Part shown: in pieces, positions 16,451 to 23,489 of the stretch | How the letters are laid out: the number at the start of each line of letters is the position of its first letter | Position numbering within the stretch: position 1 is the stretch's first letter | IMG/VR virus record: IMGVR_UViG_3300027852_000033 | Location: 37,905 to 101,904 of that record | DNA length: 64,000 bases | Source: a virus | Direction: 5' to 3' (one strand) | Notes under the pieces: model-generated | Databases searched by the model: none | Told to the model about the DNA's origin: nothing | The model's input: only the letters and a program-made list of their open reading frames with translations | Translations under genes and position numbers: made by a program

Positions 16451-19400
16451 TTGTAATCCCTGATACTCCTTTATATAATTTATCTAATTCAGAAGGATAA
16501 GTATAGTCTGCCGAATTTTCGCATTTCTTTTTAAGTACTGTAGTTTTTATTCCGGGAACTATTATTCTTTCCAGATAATTAGTAGGTATTAATTTTTTCA
16601 GTAAATTCATACGCTGTAAACCACTAGCATAAGTGGCATGCTTAATATCTTTTTCAGTACGGGGTAATGCCATATCCGATAATATAGCGTGTTCACTACC
16701 GAATGGGTAAATAGCGATACTTAGATCCGGGATCTCTACCATATTACCTGGATCTTTTTGATGTCTTTCTCTTCTATGATAGAATTTGAAAGGAATATAG
16801 TCAGGTACTCCGGTCATATATCTAAACATGCCTGGAAAGGCATACGAATATATTTCACTCCCTTTCATACCGTCATGTGTTATTCTTGCATCTAATCTTC
16901 TCACATCAATTGATTTTCCAGCAGGGCTAATCATTTGTTGTGTAGTATCATACCATGTACCTATTTCTCTATATAGTTTATGCGTTACCCTATTGATTTC
17001 CTCTATTTTAGTCGTTACATAAGTTTGAGCATAATTATAGAACTGCATAGTAGATTTTACAAATGACAATGGGTACGCCATAAGGTCATAATATATCATA
17101 TTATATCTAAGTGTACTATAAGGCGGAATATTATCGGCCATATTTTCACTAATCTCTGTATTAACAGATGAACTTATTAAATACTTTGTAAATATACGAT
17201 TATTATACCAAGTATTATCATTGGAAGAATCATCATTGGAAGAATTAACTGTTTCTACATTCTCTGTTGGTTTTAGTCCTTTTAACATATCTTTCATTGG
17301 TAACTGTTTATTTTTCACAAAGTTGCGCAATGAATAATTTTGTATAGAACTAGGTAACACCCTAAAATAATTATGACTTACCGTACCATCTATAGTCTTA
17401 GCTAATTGACTAGGCCGTTCATGGTAGGTCATACGCGCCTTGATTCTTGTTGGTTTAAATATAGTCTTATCCTTACTTGTTATATACCCAAACCTATTTG
17501 TATGAGGATGATTTTCCAGATTTAGATTGTTATAATATACTTTAAATAAGTTAGGATTCCCTGCAAACATAGGCAATTTCTTTCTAAGAAATCTCATTAG
17601 TTTCTTATCGTTATCAAACAACTTGACAATTGTTTTACGCTTACTCGTCCGTTCTTTTTCTTTCATTTTATGTATAACATTAATAAATTCTATACCATGA
17701 ACAAACTTAGTTTTTTTACTTTTCCTTATATGGTTAGCCCTTAGTATAGAAAGCTCAGGGTATCTTTTTTTATCCTTGTTATACGCAGTTCTAATTTTAT
17801 CAAACAGTTTCTTATTATTACCTTTTACAAACTGTTTTCCCTCAATATATTCCCATCTATTTCTTACAGTATCTACCTTTGGTTGTGAATTATCATAACT
17901 ATAATTTGCGGCTATATAATCCTTATGTAACCCTTCTCTATCAGGCTTATTGGTAGTTATTGTAATATCTCTTGCAGGATGCATATTATCCTGTCCTAAT
18001 TTTTTATACGTTAGTTTAGACGTATATCTATATCTTTTATCCCTTGTTCTAATCCAATTCCCGTTCTCTTTGATATAGAAATAATCCATATCCTTGAGCT
18101 GATCCACATAATCATGATCGATAGTAGGTATAGTTTTAGCACTTGAGTCTATCATTGCTCCTGTAACATTAACCTTCATTAATTTATGACCTGCAAGTTT
18201 TTCAAAATATTCATGGCCATATTTACGCCAAGTTCTTGTGGATACTATCATAAATGGTCCATTGAGAGCAGCATCCCATACTTTTTTTACACTCCCATAT
18301 TCCTTAACTACTTCTGAGTAATTTTTATGGGTTGTTGCATCAGCATATCCGCCATATATTAAACCACCAGTGTTCATTACCTCTATCTTCCTAACTTTAG
18401 TTTTATAAATTTTAGTAATAGGTAACCTAGTAGCGCCTGTTTTTCTACCACGCCTCATTGAATACCCATTTCGTTGTCTACATTCTTTTCTTAAATTACG
18501 CCCGAATTTTATTACTTCTTTAAACCACCTATTGTATCCCATTATTACAAAATCTGTACGAATTCTGGTTCCATTGTAATTTAACATTTTACCAGGTTTG
18601 TCTCTCCCTTCGAAATATGGAAACATAGTTTTTAAACCCGCGTCTAGTCTATGTCTATATTCTCCACTACCTGAAGAACCTGCCCATAGAGCTATACTAA
18701 CATAATTCTTGTTAAAATATCTTTTGTAATCCTCTTTCTTAACTGATGGGCATCTTATTGGAGTTGCAAGAGACATCTCAGGATACATATCTCTAAACGC
18801 TTCTGCGAGGTTATACATTCTACCCCACCATCTCAAAGATTTTAGCGAGCCTGTCCCTGCCATATATTTATCATAAGCTTTTAAATAACTATCTATAGGA
18901 ATATATTTTAAATACAATCCCTCCCAGTAGTCATATATGTTCATATGAGCTATAGCTTTCTGATAGTCCTTTTTTGCCTTTTCAAATTGGCCAACTGGAT
19001 ATTTTTTAAAGTTGGCATACTTCTTAATATTACACATTTTAGTATCCCATCTTTTATTATTGAGCTTACCTTTATAATTATAATCCCCTATATGTCCAGC
19101 TATGTACTCAGTTTCATACTCTTTAATCTTTTTGTACATACCAGCAATACTATAACTTGGAGTTTGTCTATATTTAAAACCGCTTTTATACCATTTAGGT
19201 GCAGGATGGCATAATTTAGTAAGTCTGAGTTTTGCCATGTACATTCTGGTAAATATATATACCCTAATTTTACGAAGCAGCTCACTGTTAGGATCATTTA
19301 TTAACGGACCATAAGTTAGTTTCGCCTTATTATGAAATGTTTGCCGTCTTGTTGGTCCTTTTGATGACCCTTTCATTATTTGTTTATGTTGGCGATAATC

Positions 19401-20255
19401 CCACTCATGTTTAGACATTCTATCTTCTATAAAATTGTCATCATGCCCATAGAGTAATCTGTCATGAAATGCCCAGTCGCTTGAACTTTTTCTATATCTT
19501 TTAAAATCATAGACATACAAAAACGGGCCATTCTTATTAGTAGTTAAAATTTTATCAAACGGTTTCTCATCTCTAAAATCATACATAATATCATCATCGA
19601 TCATACTGCAATATTCTATATTATTCTTTCTTTTCTTCCCGGCCCATACCCTATATTTCATAGGATAGTCCTCGGGATGAAATAGAGAATAATCCTTAGG
19701 AGCTACATATTTTGTACTACCTACTGTAGTATGTAACCATTTATTAGGTGCTATATCATCAAAAAAACCAAACTTTGGATTTTTATGATAACGATACTTA
19801 AAGGTTTTATACTCATTTTCTTTTGTACGAAAATTAAATTTCCTTGGGTATACAACATTTTCTTTATTGTAAAGTAATTTACCCGCTATTTTCTTATCAG
19901 TAATACATATACTATCTATAGTATTAGATATATCAAATCTATGTATTTTACTAAATTTAATTGCATTATTAGCGACGAAATATCCTGGGTAATAGGGTGT
20001 ACAAGGACCAGCCCCACTAAAGAAAGGATCAGTTTTCAACATTCTCGCTTTTTTCCAATCTAGTCTATGTCTATTAACCCTAAAATGATATTCCATTTTT
20101 TCACTAAATGTTTTTTGATACTGTTTATTATCTACATCTAAAGGGATAACCTTGTACTCCCAACCAAAACCATATTTGGCATATCCGGCATATCCAATTT
20201 CAGATAATACAACAGAAAGGCCTATCAATAATACAACTTTAAATAGAGTTTTCAT
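16431..20255 (-). CDS. Giant secreted basic Lys/Tyr/Arg-rich protein, 1274 aa, function unknown
   Basis: The start has a good ribosome site (AAGGAGAATATT ATG). The first 23 residues form a signal peptide: MKTLFKVVLLIGLSVVLS, then a small-residue cleavage region near GYAGYA. The mature chain is very unusual, with constant Lys, Arg, Tyr, Trp and Asn (such as KYRYHKNPKF and YKSGFKYRQTP), few long hydrophobic stretches and few acidic patches. There are scattered Cys residues but no clear pairs. Near residues 1030-1040 there is an Asn/Ser/Asp linker. The reading frame is intact over 3.8 kb, so it is under selection. It resembles no family I know. It is not in the virion-gene orientation and may be made at another time. 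It could coat or modify the host surface, bind nucleic acid outside the cell, or be a cell-wall or effector protein. These are guesses. Confidence 0.75.
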   Translation of the reverse strand: MKTLFKVVLLIGLSVVLSEIGYAGYAKYGFGWEYKVIPLDVDNKQYQKTFSEKMEYHFRVNRHRLDWKKARMLKTDPFFSGAGPCTPYYPGYFVANNAIKFSKIHRFDISNTIDSICITDKKIAGKLLYNKENVVYPRKFNFRTKENEYKTFKYRYHKNPKFGFFDDIAPNKWLHTTVGSTKYVAPKDYSLFHPEDYPMKYRVWAGKKRKNNIEYCSMIDDDIMYDFRDEKPFDKILTTNKNGPFLYVYDFKRYRKSSSDWAFHDRLLYGHDDNFIEDRMSKHEWDYRQHKQIMKGSSKGPTRRQTFHNKAKLTYGPLINDPNSELLRKIRVYIFTRMYMAKLRLTKLCHPAPKWYKSGFKYRQTPSYSIAGMYKKIKEYETEYIAGHIGDYNYKGKLNNKRWDTKMCNIKKYANFKKYPVGQFEKAKKDYQKAIAHMNIYDYWEGLYLKYIPIDSYLKAYDKYMAGTGSLKSLRWWGRMYNLAEAFRDMYPEMSLATPIRCPSVKKEDYKRYFNKNYVSIALWAGSSGSGEYRHRLDAGLKTMFPYFEGRDKPGKMLNYNGTRIRTDFVIMGYNRWFKEVIKFGRNLRKECRQRNGYSMRRGRKTGATRLPITKIYKTKVRKIEVMNTGGLIYGGYADATTHKNYSEVVKEYGSVKKVWDAALNGPFMIVSTRTWRKYGHEYFEKLAGHKLMKVNVTGAMIDSSAKTIPTIDHDYVDQLKDMDYFYIKENGNWIRTRDKRYRYTSKLTYKKLGQDNMHPARDITITTNKPDREGLHKDYIAANYSYDNSQPKVDTVRNRWEYIEGKQFVKGNNKKLFDKIRTAYNKDKKRYPELSILRANHIRKSKKTKFVHGIEFINVIHKMKEKERTSKRKTIVKLFDNDKKLMRFLRKKLPMFAGNPNLFKVYYNNLNLENHPHTNRFGYITSKDKTIFKPTRIKARMTYHERPSQLAKTIDGTVSHNYFRVLPSSIQNYSLRNFVKNKQLPMKDMLKGLKPTENVETVNSSNDDSSNDNTWYNNRIFTKYLISSSVNTEISENMADNIPPYSTLRYNMIYYDLMAYPLSFVKSTMQFYNYAQTYVTTKIEEINRVTHKLYREIGTWYDTTQQMISPAGKSIDVRRLDARITHDGMKGSEIYSYAFPGMFRYMTGVPDYIPFKFYHRRERHQKDPGNMVEIPDLSIAIYPFGSEHAILSDMALPRTEKDIKHATYASGLQRMNLLKKLIPTNYLERIIVPGIKTTVLKKKCENSADYTYPSELDKLYKGVSGITNEERVY

Positions 20256-20279
20256 AATATTCTCCTTGATCTTTTAATT

Positions 20280-20307
20280 AGTTAAATATTATTATTATAT
20301 TTTAACT
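20280..20307 (-). promoter_or_regulatory. Promoter -10 box inside an inverted repeat
   Basis: On the minus strand TATAAT (plus 20294-20299) lies about 40 bases before the ATG of the giant secreted gene. It falls inside a near-palindrome AGTTAAATAT / ATATTTTAACT. This suggests a promoter overlapped by an operator. The -35 box is poor. Confidence 0.45.
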
Positions 20308-20398
20308 GTGTTTTCCAGATAATAAAAGAATAAGTTTTGAATATCAGCGGAAATAGTACAATAATGGTTAGATAGATCAAGTGGTAGGTAACAATAAC

Positions 20399-20408
20399 TT
20401 GTTAACAA
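20399..20408. repeat. Perfect 10-bp palindrome TTGTTAACAA
   Basis: It lies about 145 bases upstream of the giant secreted gene and may be a site for a dimeric regulator. There is nothing else to support this. Confidence 0.35.
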
Positions 20409-20438
20409 TGTGAAAATAAATAATCCCACTCCGAACGC

Positions 20439-20527
20439 ATAGCGTGAGGTTCTGGGTATATATTAATTCCTAAGCAACTTAGGATTATTATCTTATTGTT
20501 AAGATGATAACTATCTACTAATCCCAG
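20439..20527. ncRNA. Structured element A
   Basis: Several nested pairings can be drawn: ACGC-ATA-GCGT, CCTAAG-CAA-CTTAGG at 20469-20483, ATCTTA-TTGT-TAAGAT at 20490-20505, and an outer CTGGG (20452-20456) with CCCAG (20523-20527). The strand of the transcript is not known. Confidence 0.45.
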
Positions 20528-20561
20528 CTTACTTCATTTATCTGACAAGTATCTGACGAGC

Positions 20562-20615
20562 ATAGCGAGTCGTGAGAAAATATAGCTTCCAAGTATCTTG
20601 GAAATATTATCTTAT
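20562..20615. ncRNA. Structured element B
   Basis: ATAGCG at 20562 is followed by the hairpin TTCCAAG-TAT-CTTGGAA at 20587-20603 and then ATATTATCTTAT, the same order as element A with a different stem sequence. Confidence 0.45.
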
Positions 20616-20648
20616 CATCTACTATCGGGAGGATATTGTAATTTTAGA

Positions 20649-20735
20649 ATAGCGATAACTGTTTAGATTTGCTAAAACCGGCCCTCGGTTTTAATAAATA
20701 TATCTCAAGCAACTTGAGAATAATCTCTTATCGCT
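20649..20735. ncRNA. Structured element C
   Basis: An outer pairing AGCGATAA (20651-20658) with TTATCGCT (20728-20735) encloses TAAAACCG / CGGTTTTA (20673-20693) and TCTCAAG-CAA-CTTGAGA (20703-20719). This is a closed three-way-junction shape. Confidence 0.5.
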
Positions 20736-20810
20736 CATTTGTTTATTAATAAAATCTTCCAGTTCATTCCTAACACAAGCGCATGGAAATTTTTTAGCAA
20801 TTGAATATAA

Positions 20811-20996
20811 CTATTTGGATAATTGTGTCACCTGGAGCATAGGAGCATCCCCGTTTACCTTTCCTGTATTAATCCAGGTTTTTCCATCCCCAGTCGTACT
20901 CCAACTATCACTACCCAATCCCATCCATCACTTCTCTCAAGCTGCGATCAGGTTAACAGCGATAGCGCTGCATCTGCTGGTTCTTTCATTTTCCAT
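20811..20996 (-). pseudogene. Broken ORF with Asp-box-like segment
   Basis: On the minus strand one frame runs from an ATG at 20996 to a TAG at 20811 with two TGA codons inside. After the second TGA an ATG at 20924 opens 37 residues that read like protein (MGLGSDSWSTTGDGKTW, then NTGKVNGDAPMLQVTQLSK). TTGDGKTW resembles an Asp-box / BNR repeat. Base composition is richer in GC than the surroundings, so it may be a foreign gene relic. Confidence 0.35.
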
Positions 20997-21043
20997 AGGA
21001 AAATAAATAATATCTTACAGGTATCCTGTAATTAATATCTTAT
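20962..21043. ncRNA. Structured element D
   Basis: CAGCG-ATAG-CGCTG, TTTTCC-ATA-GGAAAA at 20989-21003 and TTACAGG-TAT-CCTGTAA at 21015-21031 are followed by TTAATATCTTAT. The order matches elements A-C. Confidence 0.45.
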
Positions 21044-21052
21044 ATTCATGTA

Positions 21053-21712
21053 TTACTCAGTTAAGTATTCATTGTGTTTTTTTACAAGGCCGGTGCCCCT
21101 GCAAAGTTTACAAACAATCTGGGTATTTTCTTTTGTTAAAATATACCCAGTTCCTTTACATTTAGAGCATTCGGTCATAATATCATTATATCTTTCCACA
21201 ATTGTCCTCGCTTCCTTTAGTTTACTTATAGTTAAGAGAATAACCTTATCTACCGGCGATATAGGCAAACCTATTTGGGATAGTAAATAACGGCACTCTA
21301 ATCCTATGTATTGTATAATACTATTATTATATAGCTGATAGTAAATTTTGGCAATATCTATTACTGTTCTTTTAAGATCAATATTGTTGTCAATATCATC
21401 ATTCTCTAAAGTTGATATAATATCTAACATATCACTTTTTATTGTATTATTATACCCCATAATATCTTTAGACTCACACTCAGATAATACATGCACTGCA
21501 GCTTTGTGAATAATATTAGAACTTGGAGTATTTTCTTTATTCTTATTTTTTAGTTCCCATGCTGTAACGCACCATATTATATTTAAACTAAATACATTTT
21601 TCCATTTGATTGACAACTTATTTCTAATAATAGATACAATATATGTTATTAATATAATGCTCAAAATATAAAATACAAAGTTGAGTATTAACAAACTGTT
21701 AATGTATTGCAT
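21053..21712 (-). CDS. Membrane-anchored protein with DnaJ-type cysteine motifs, 219 aa
   Basis: An N-terminal membrane anchor (residues 5-30, LILNFVFYILSIILITYIVSI) is followed by a helical region. The C-terminus has two CxxCxGTG motifs, CSKCKGTG (182-189) and CKLCRGTG (201-208), as in the central zinc domain of DnaJ chaperones, which binds zinc and unfolded protein. Only half of a DnaJ zinc domain is present and there is no J-domain. The next gene downstream is 800 bases away. Confidence 0.6.
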   Translation of the reverse strand: MQYINSLLILNFVFYILSIILITYIVSIIRNKLSIKWKNVFSLNIIWCVTAWELKNKNKENTPSSNIIHKAAVHVLSECESKDIMGYNNTIKSDMLDIISTLENDDIDNNIDLKRTVIDIAKIYYQLYNNSIIQYIGLECRYLLSQIGLPISPVDKVILLTISKLKEARTIVERYNDIMTECSKCKGTGYILTKENTQIVCKLCRGTGLVKKHNEYLTE

Positions 21713-21713
21713 A

Positions 21714-22034
21714 TTATTCTCCCTGTTTCTTAATATTTTGTCGCTCGTTGAGTGTTAATATTCTCCCATATTCTATAATTTCATCAACCATCCAATCATA
21801 TCCTGAAAACCCTGTGCTCTTCTTTCTTCTTTTGGCCGCTTCATTAGCATAAACACTTTCTACCTCTATATTAGCCCCCCATCCATCACCGAAATTGTAA
21901 TAGAAATTATGTCCTGATAATTGCTCTTCCTTTTCTTTAGATACTCTTCTGGTTATGTAATGTAAATCACTTTCTCCTGTCCATTTTCCATTCCAGCTTC
22001 CAATATTCGGCATAGTTAATCTAAAAGATAGCAT
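21714..22034 (-). CDS. Conserved phage protein, 106 aa
   Basis: The pattern LSFRLTMPNIGSWNGKWTGE ... YYNFGDGWGANIEV ... SGYDWMVDEIIEYGRI is a well-known small phage protein family without assigned function. A good ribosome site (GGAGTAAC) precedes the start, and the stop lies one base from the 219-residue gene. This supports an accessory early or middle gene cluster. Confidence 0.65.
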   Translation of the reverse strand: MLSFRLTMPNIGSWNGKWTGESDLHYITRRVSKEKEEQLSGHNFYYNFGDGWGANIEVESVYANEAAKRRKKSTGFSGYDWMVDEIIEYGRILTLNERQNIKKQGE

Positions 22035-22093
22035 AGTTACTCCTCCGTATTGTTAATAAGTTTTATATAATATATACTACTTGTTTATTACCT

Positions 22094-22207
22094 TCATATC
22101 TCTTGCTTCTTCCACTCAAATGTATCTGATGTTCCAGATCTACTTTCAAAAAAACATAGGGTCTTATTAAAAGTTTCTGATAACTGTAGGATTTGTCCAT
22201 TGGTGAT
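22094..22207 (-). pseudogene. Start-less coding fragment after the DUF1360-like gene
   Basis: Right after the stop of the 22208 gene the same frame stays open for 37 residues with protein-like content (NKTLCFFESRSGTSDTFEW). There is no ATG, GTG or TTG in it. It may be the tail of a deleted gene, or a readthrough product. Confidence 0.3.
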
Positions 22208-22513
22208 TTATGGTAAGTCTGTATAATTTTTATTGATGATACTAGCTAAAACTGCCGAGATAGTAGAAACCACTATAGGTAACATAATTATATTTATAAT
22301 GCCGAAATTGGCAAAATATATTATAGAGAATATAAGACCTACCCAGAATCCTATACACTGAGAGCAAAATAGAAGGGTAGATATATTATGTTCAAGTGGT
22401 CCTCCAGTAGGTAATCTTTTCAATATTAACATTTTTGGAGTATCAAAAATAGTAGAGGTTGATAAAAATATAGTAATTGATACTGAATATAAAATAATTT
22501 CTATAAAGTCCAC
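22208..22513 (-). CDS. Small membrane protein, DUF1360-like, 101 aa
   Basis: Three hydrophobic segments (residues 4-22, 45-66, 70-92) are present and the motif FCSQCIGFWVGLIFS matches the CxxC-GFW hallmark of DUF1360-like phage and plasmid membrane proteins. The function of that family is unknown. The ATG overlaps the stop of the upstream 129-residue gene, so they are coupled. Confidence 0.55.
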   Translation of the reverse strand: MDFIEIILYSVSITIFLSTSTIFDTPKMLILKRLPTGGPLEHNISTLLFCSQCIGFWVGLIFSIIYFANFGIINIIMLPIVVSTISAVLASIINKNYTDLP

Positions 22514-22902
22514 TATCTTTTCCCCTTATCTATATGGCGCAATAGTAATTTTTCTACAACCGGTTTAAGTGCGAAGGCAGTCGCCATATAGTTATCTTTA
22601 ACCGATTCTTTTATATGGGTATATCTTGCATTGCAATATTCAGTATCATCTGAATATAAAACACAATCTATACACACGTTAGGATCCGGGGGATCCGGCA
22701 TATCTCTTATAACACATAAAGGGCAGCTTTTAGGATTTGCGACAGTATCAATATTTACTCTTTTGGCTTTATCCAAATACGATATTGTCATATATTTTCC
22801 AATAAGTAATATCGCATCTACAAGGTCTTGTTTATGAGTATGTACATATGTTTTTGCTATATCCGTAGTAATAGTAGCAATATCTTTTAATATACTACTC
22901 AT
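22513..22902 (-). CDS. Hypothetical Cys-rich protein, 129 aa
   Basis: A helical N-terminal half is followed by a central cluster SCPLC ... NVCIDC ... YCNAR with five Cys residues, likely metal-binding. The C-terminus is helical and basic. It overlaps the 73-residue gene upstream by 8 bases and the membrane protein downstream by one base. No family is recognised. Confidence 0.6.
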   Translation of the reverse strand: MSSILKDIATITTDIAKTYVHTHKQDLVDAILLIGKYMTISYLDKAKRVNIDTVANPKSCPLCVIRDMPDPPDPNVCIDCVLYSDDTEYCNARYTHIKESVKDNYMATAFALKPVVEKLLLRHIDKGKR

Positions 22903-23116
22903 TAAAACTAACCTCCGTTTTTACACTTGTAGTAACAACTTTACAATATCTTACCTTATCTTTGCCATATTGTTCAATAGCCGCTATATATCTTGAAGAT
23001 ATTATTTCAGGGTTCTGAACATTGTCAAGATTTATTACAGTAACTCTTGGGCCTACATCTATTATTATACAATGTATATCCGGCAAGGTAGAAACAGGTT
23101 GTGAATTGCTTGGCAT
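22895..23116 (-). CDS. Hypothetical protein, 73 aa
   Basis: A small beta-rich chain (IHCIIIDVGPRVTVINLD) with no known motif. It sits in a tight operon, one base from the 120-residue gene stop and overlapping the next start by 8 bases, which supports it being real. Confidence 0.55.
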   Translation of the reverse strand: MPSNSQPVSTLPDIHCIIIDVGPRVTVINLDNVQNPEIISSRYIAAIEQYGKDKVRYCKVVTTSVKTEVSFNE

Positions 23117-23117
23117 G

Positions 23118-23480
23118 TTAGTTATTCTCCTTTTTCTCTAAACTTTCTATTTTATCAACTATTGAATTATAATCCGATATCACTTTTGAATATCCTATTA
23201 ATGTAGTATCTTCCATATCAGTTTGTACTGTTATAGCCATAGCTATTTCCTTTCTTATATTATCTGGAGATAATGCAATAGCCAATTCCCGTTCCATCGC
23301 ATTGTTTAGTGATTTGTCAAGGGCATCATGCATCACACCACTAGGTGCCCTATTAGTAGATTTTATTGCCATGCTGACACTTGCTTTTTTCGATATACTT
23401 ATATCCCCGATATTCATAGCTATTGTAGTACCACGAATGGCCCATAAACTATCCACCCACATATCATACTTATCTGCCAT
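23118..23480 (-). CDS. Hypothetical protein, 120 aa
   Basis: It begins 9 bases after the recA stop with a GGGAGG ribosome site. The middle is helical (MHDALDKSLNNAMERELAIAL) and the C-terminus charged. No family is recognised. Its place next to recA suggests a recombination or regulatory helper, unproven. Confidence 0.6.
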   Translation of the reverse strand: MADKYDMWVDSLWAIRGTTIAMNIGDISISKKASVSMAIKSTNRAPSGVMHDALDKSLNNAMERELAIALSPDNIRKEIAMAITVQTDMEDTTLIGYSKVISDYNSIVDKIESLEKKENN

Positions 23481-23489
23481 AATTCCTCC

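Larger units (their letters stand above)
20256..21052. other. 797-bp gap without an intact gene: structured repeats and a broken ORF
   Basis: This is the only gap over 300 bases. It holds the leader of the giant secreted gene, four related hairpin elements (20469, 20587, 20703, 21015), a TTGTTAACAA palindrome at 20399-20408 and a GC-richer block at about 20810-20990 containing a broken frame. Each hairpin element has an ATAGCG motif to its left and an (A/C)TCTTAT motif to its right. No tRNA is seen. Confidence 0.7.

Noticed and set aside
20811-20996. TGA read as tryptophan
   Set aside because: The broken frame would be whole if TGA coded for Trp, but the genes ending at 7494, 50230 and 50367 use TGA as a real stop with correctly placed following genes, so the standard code applies.
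20815-21035. Two short plus-strand frames in the structured gap
   Set aside because: They overlap the hairpin elements and the opposite broken frame, lack ribosome sites and show no protein-like pattern.
20420-21050. CRISPR array
   Set aside because: The repeats are four, unevenly spaced and differ in sequence; there are no equal spacers and no cas genes.
20256-21052. tRNA genes or a diversity-generating retroelement
   Set aside because: No cloverleaf with the usual T-arm sequence and no reverse transcriptase or template/variable repeat pair was seen.
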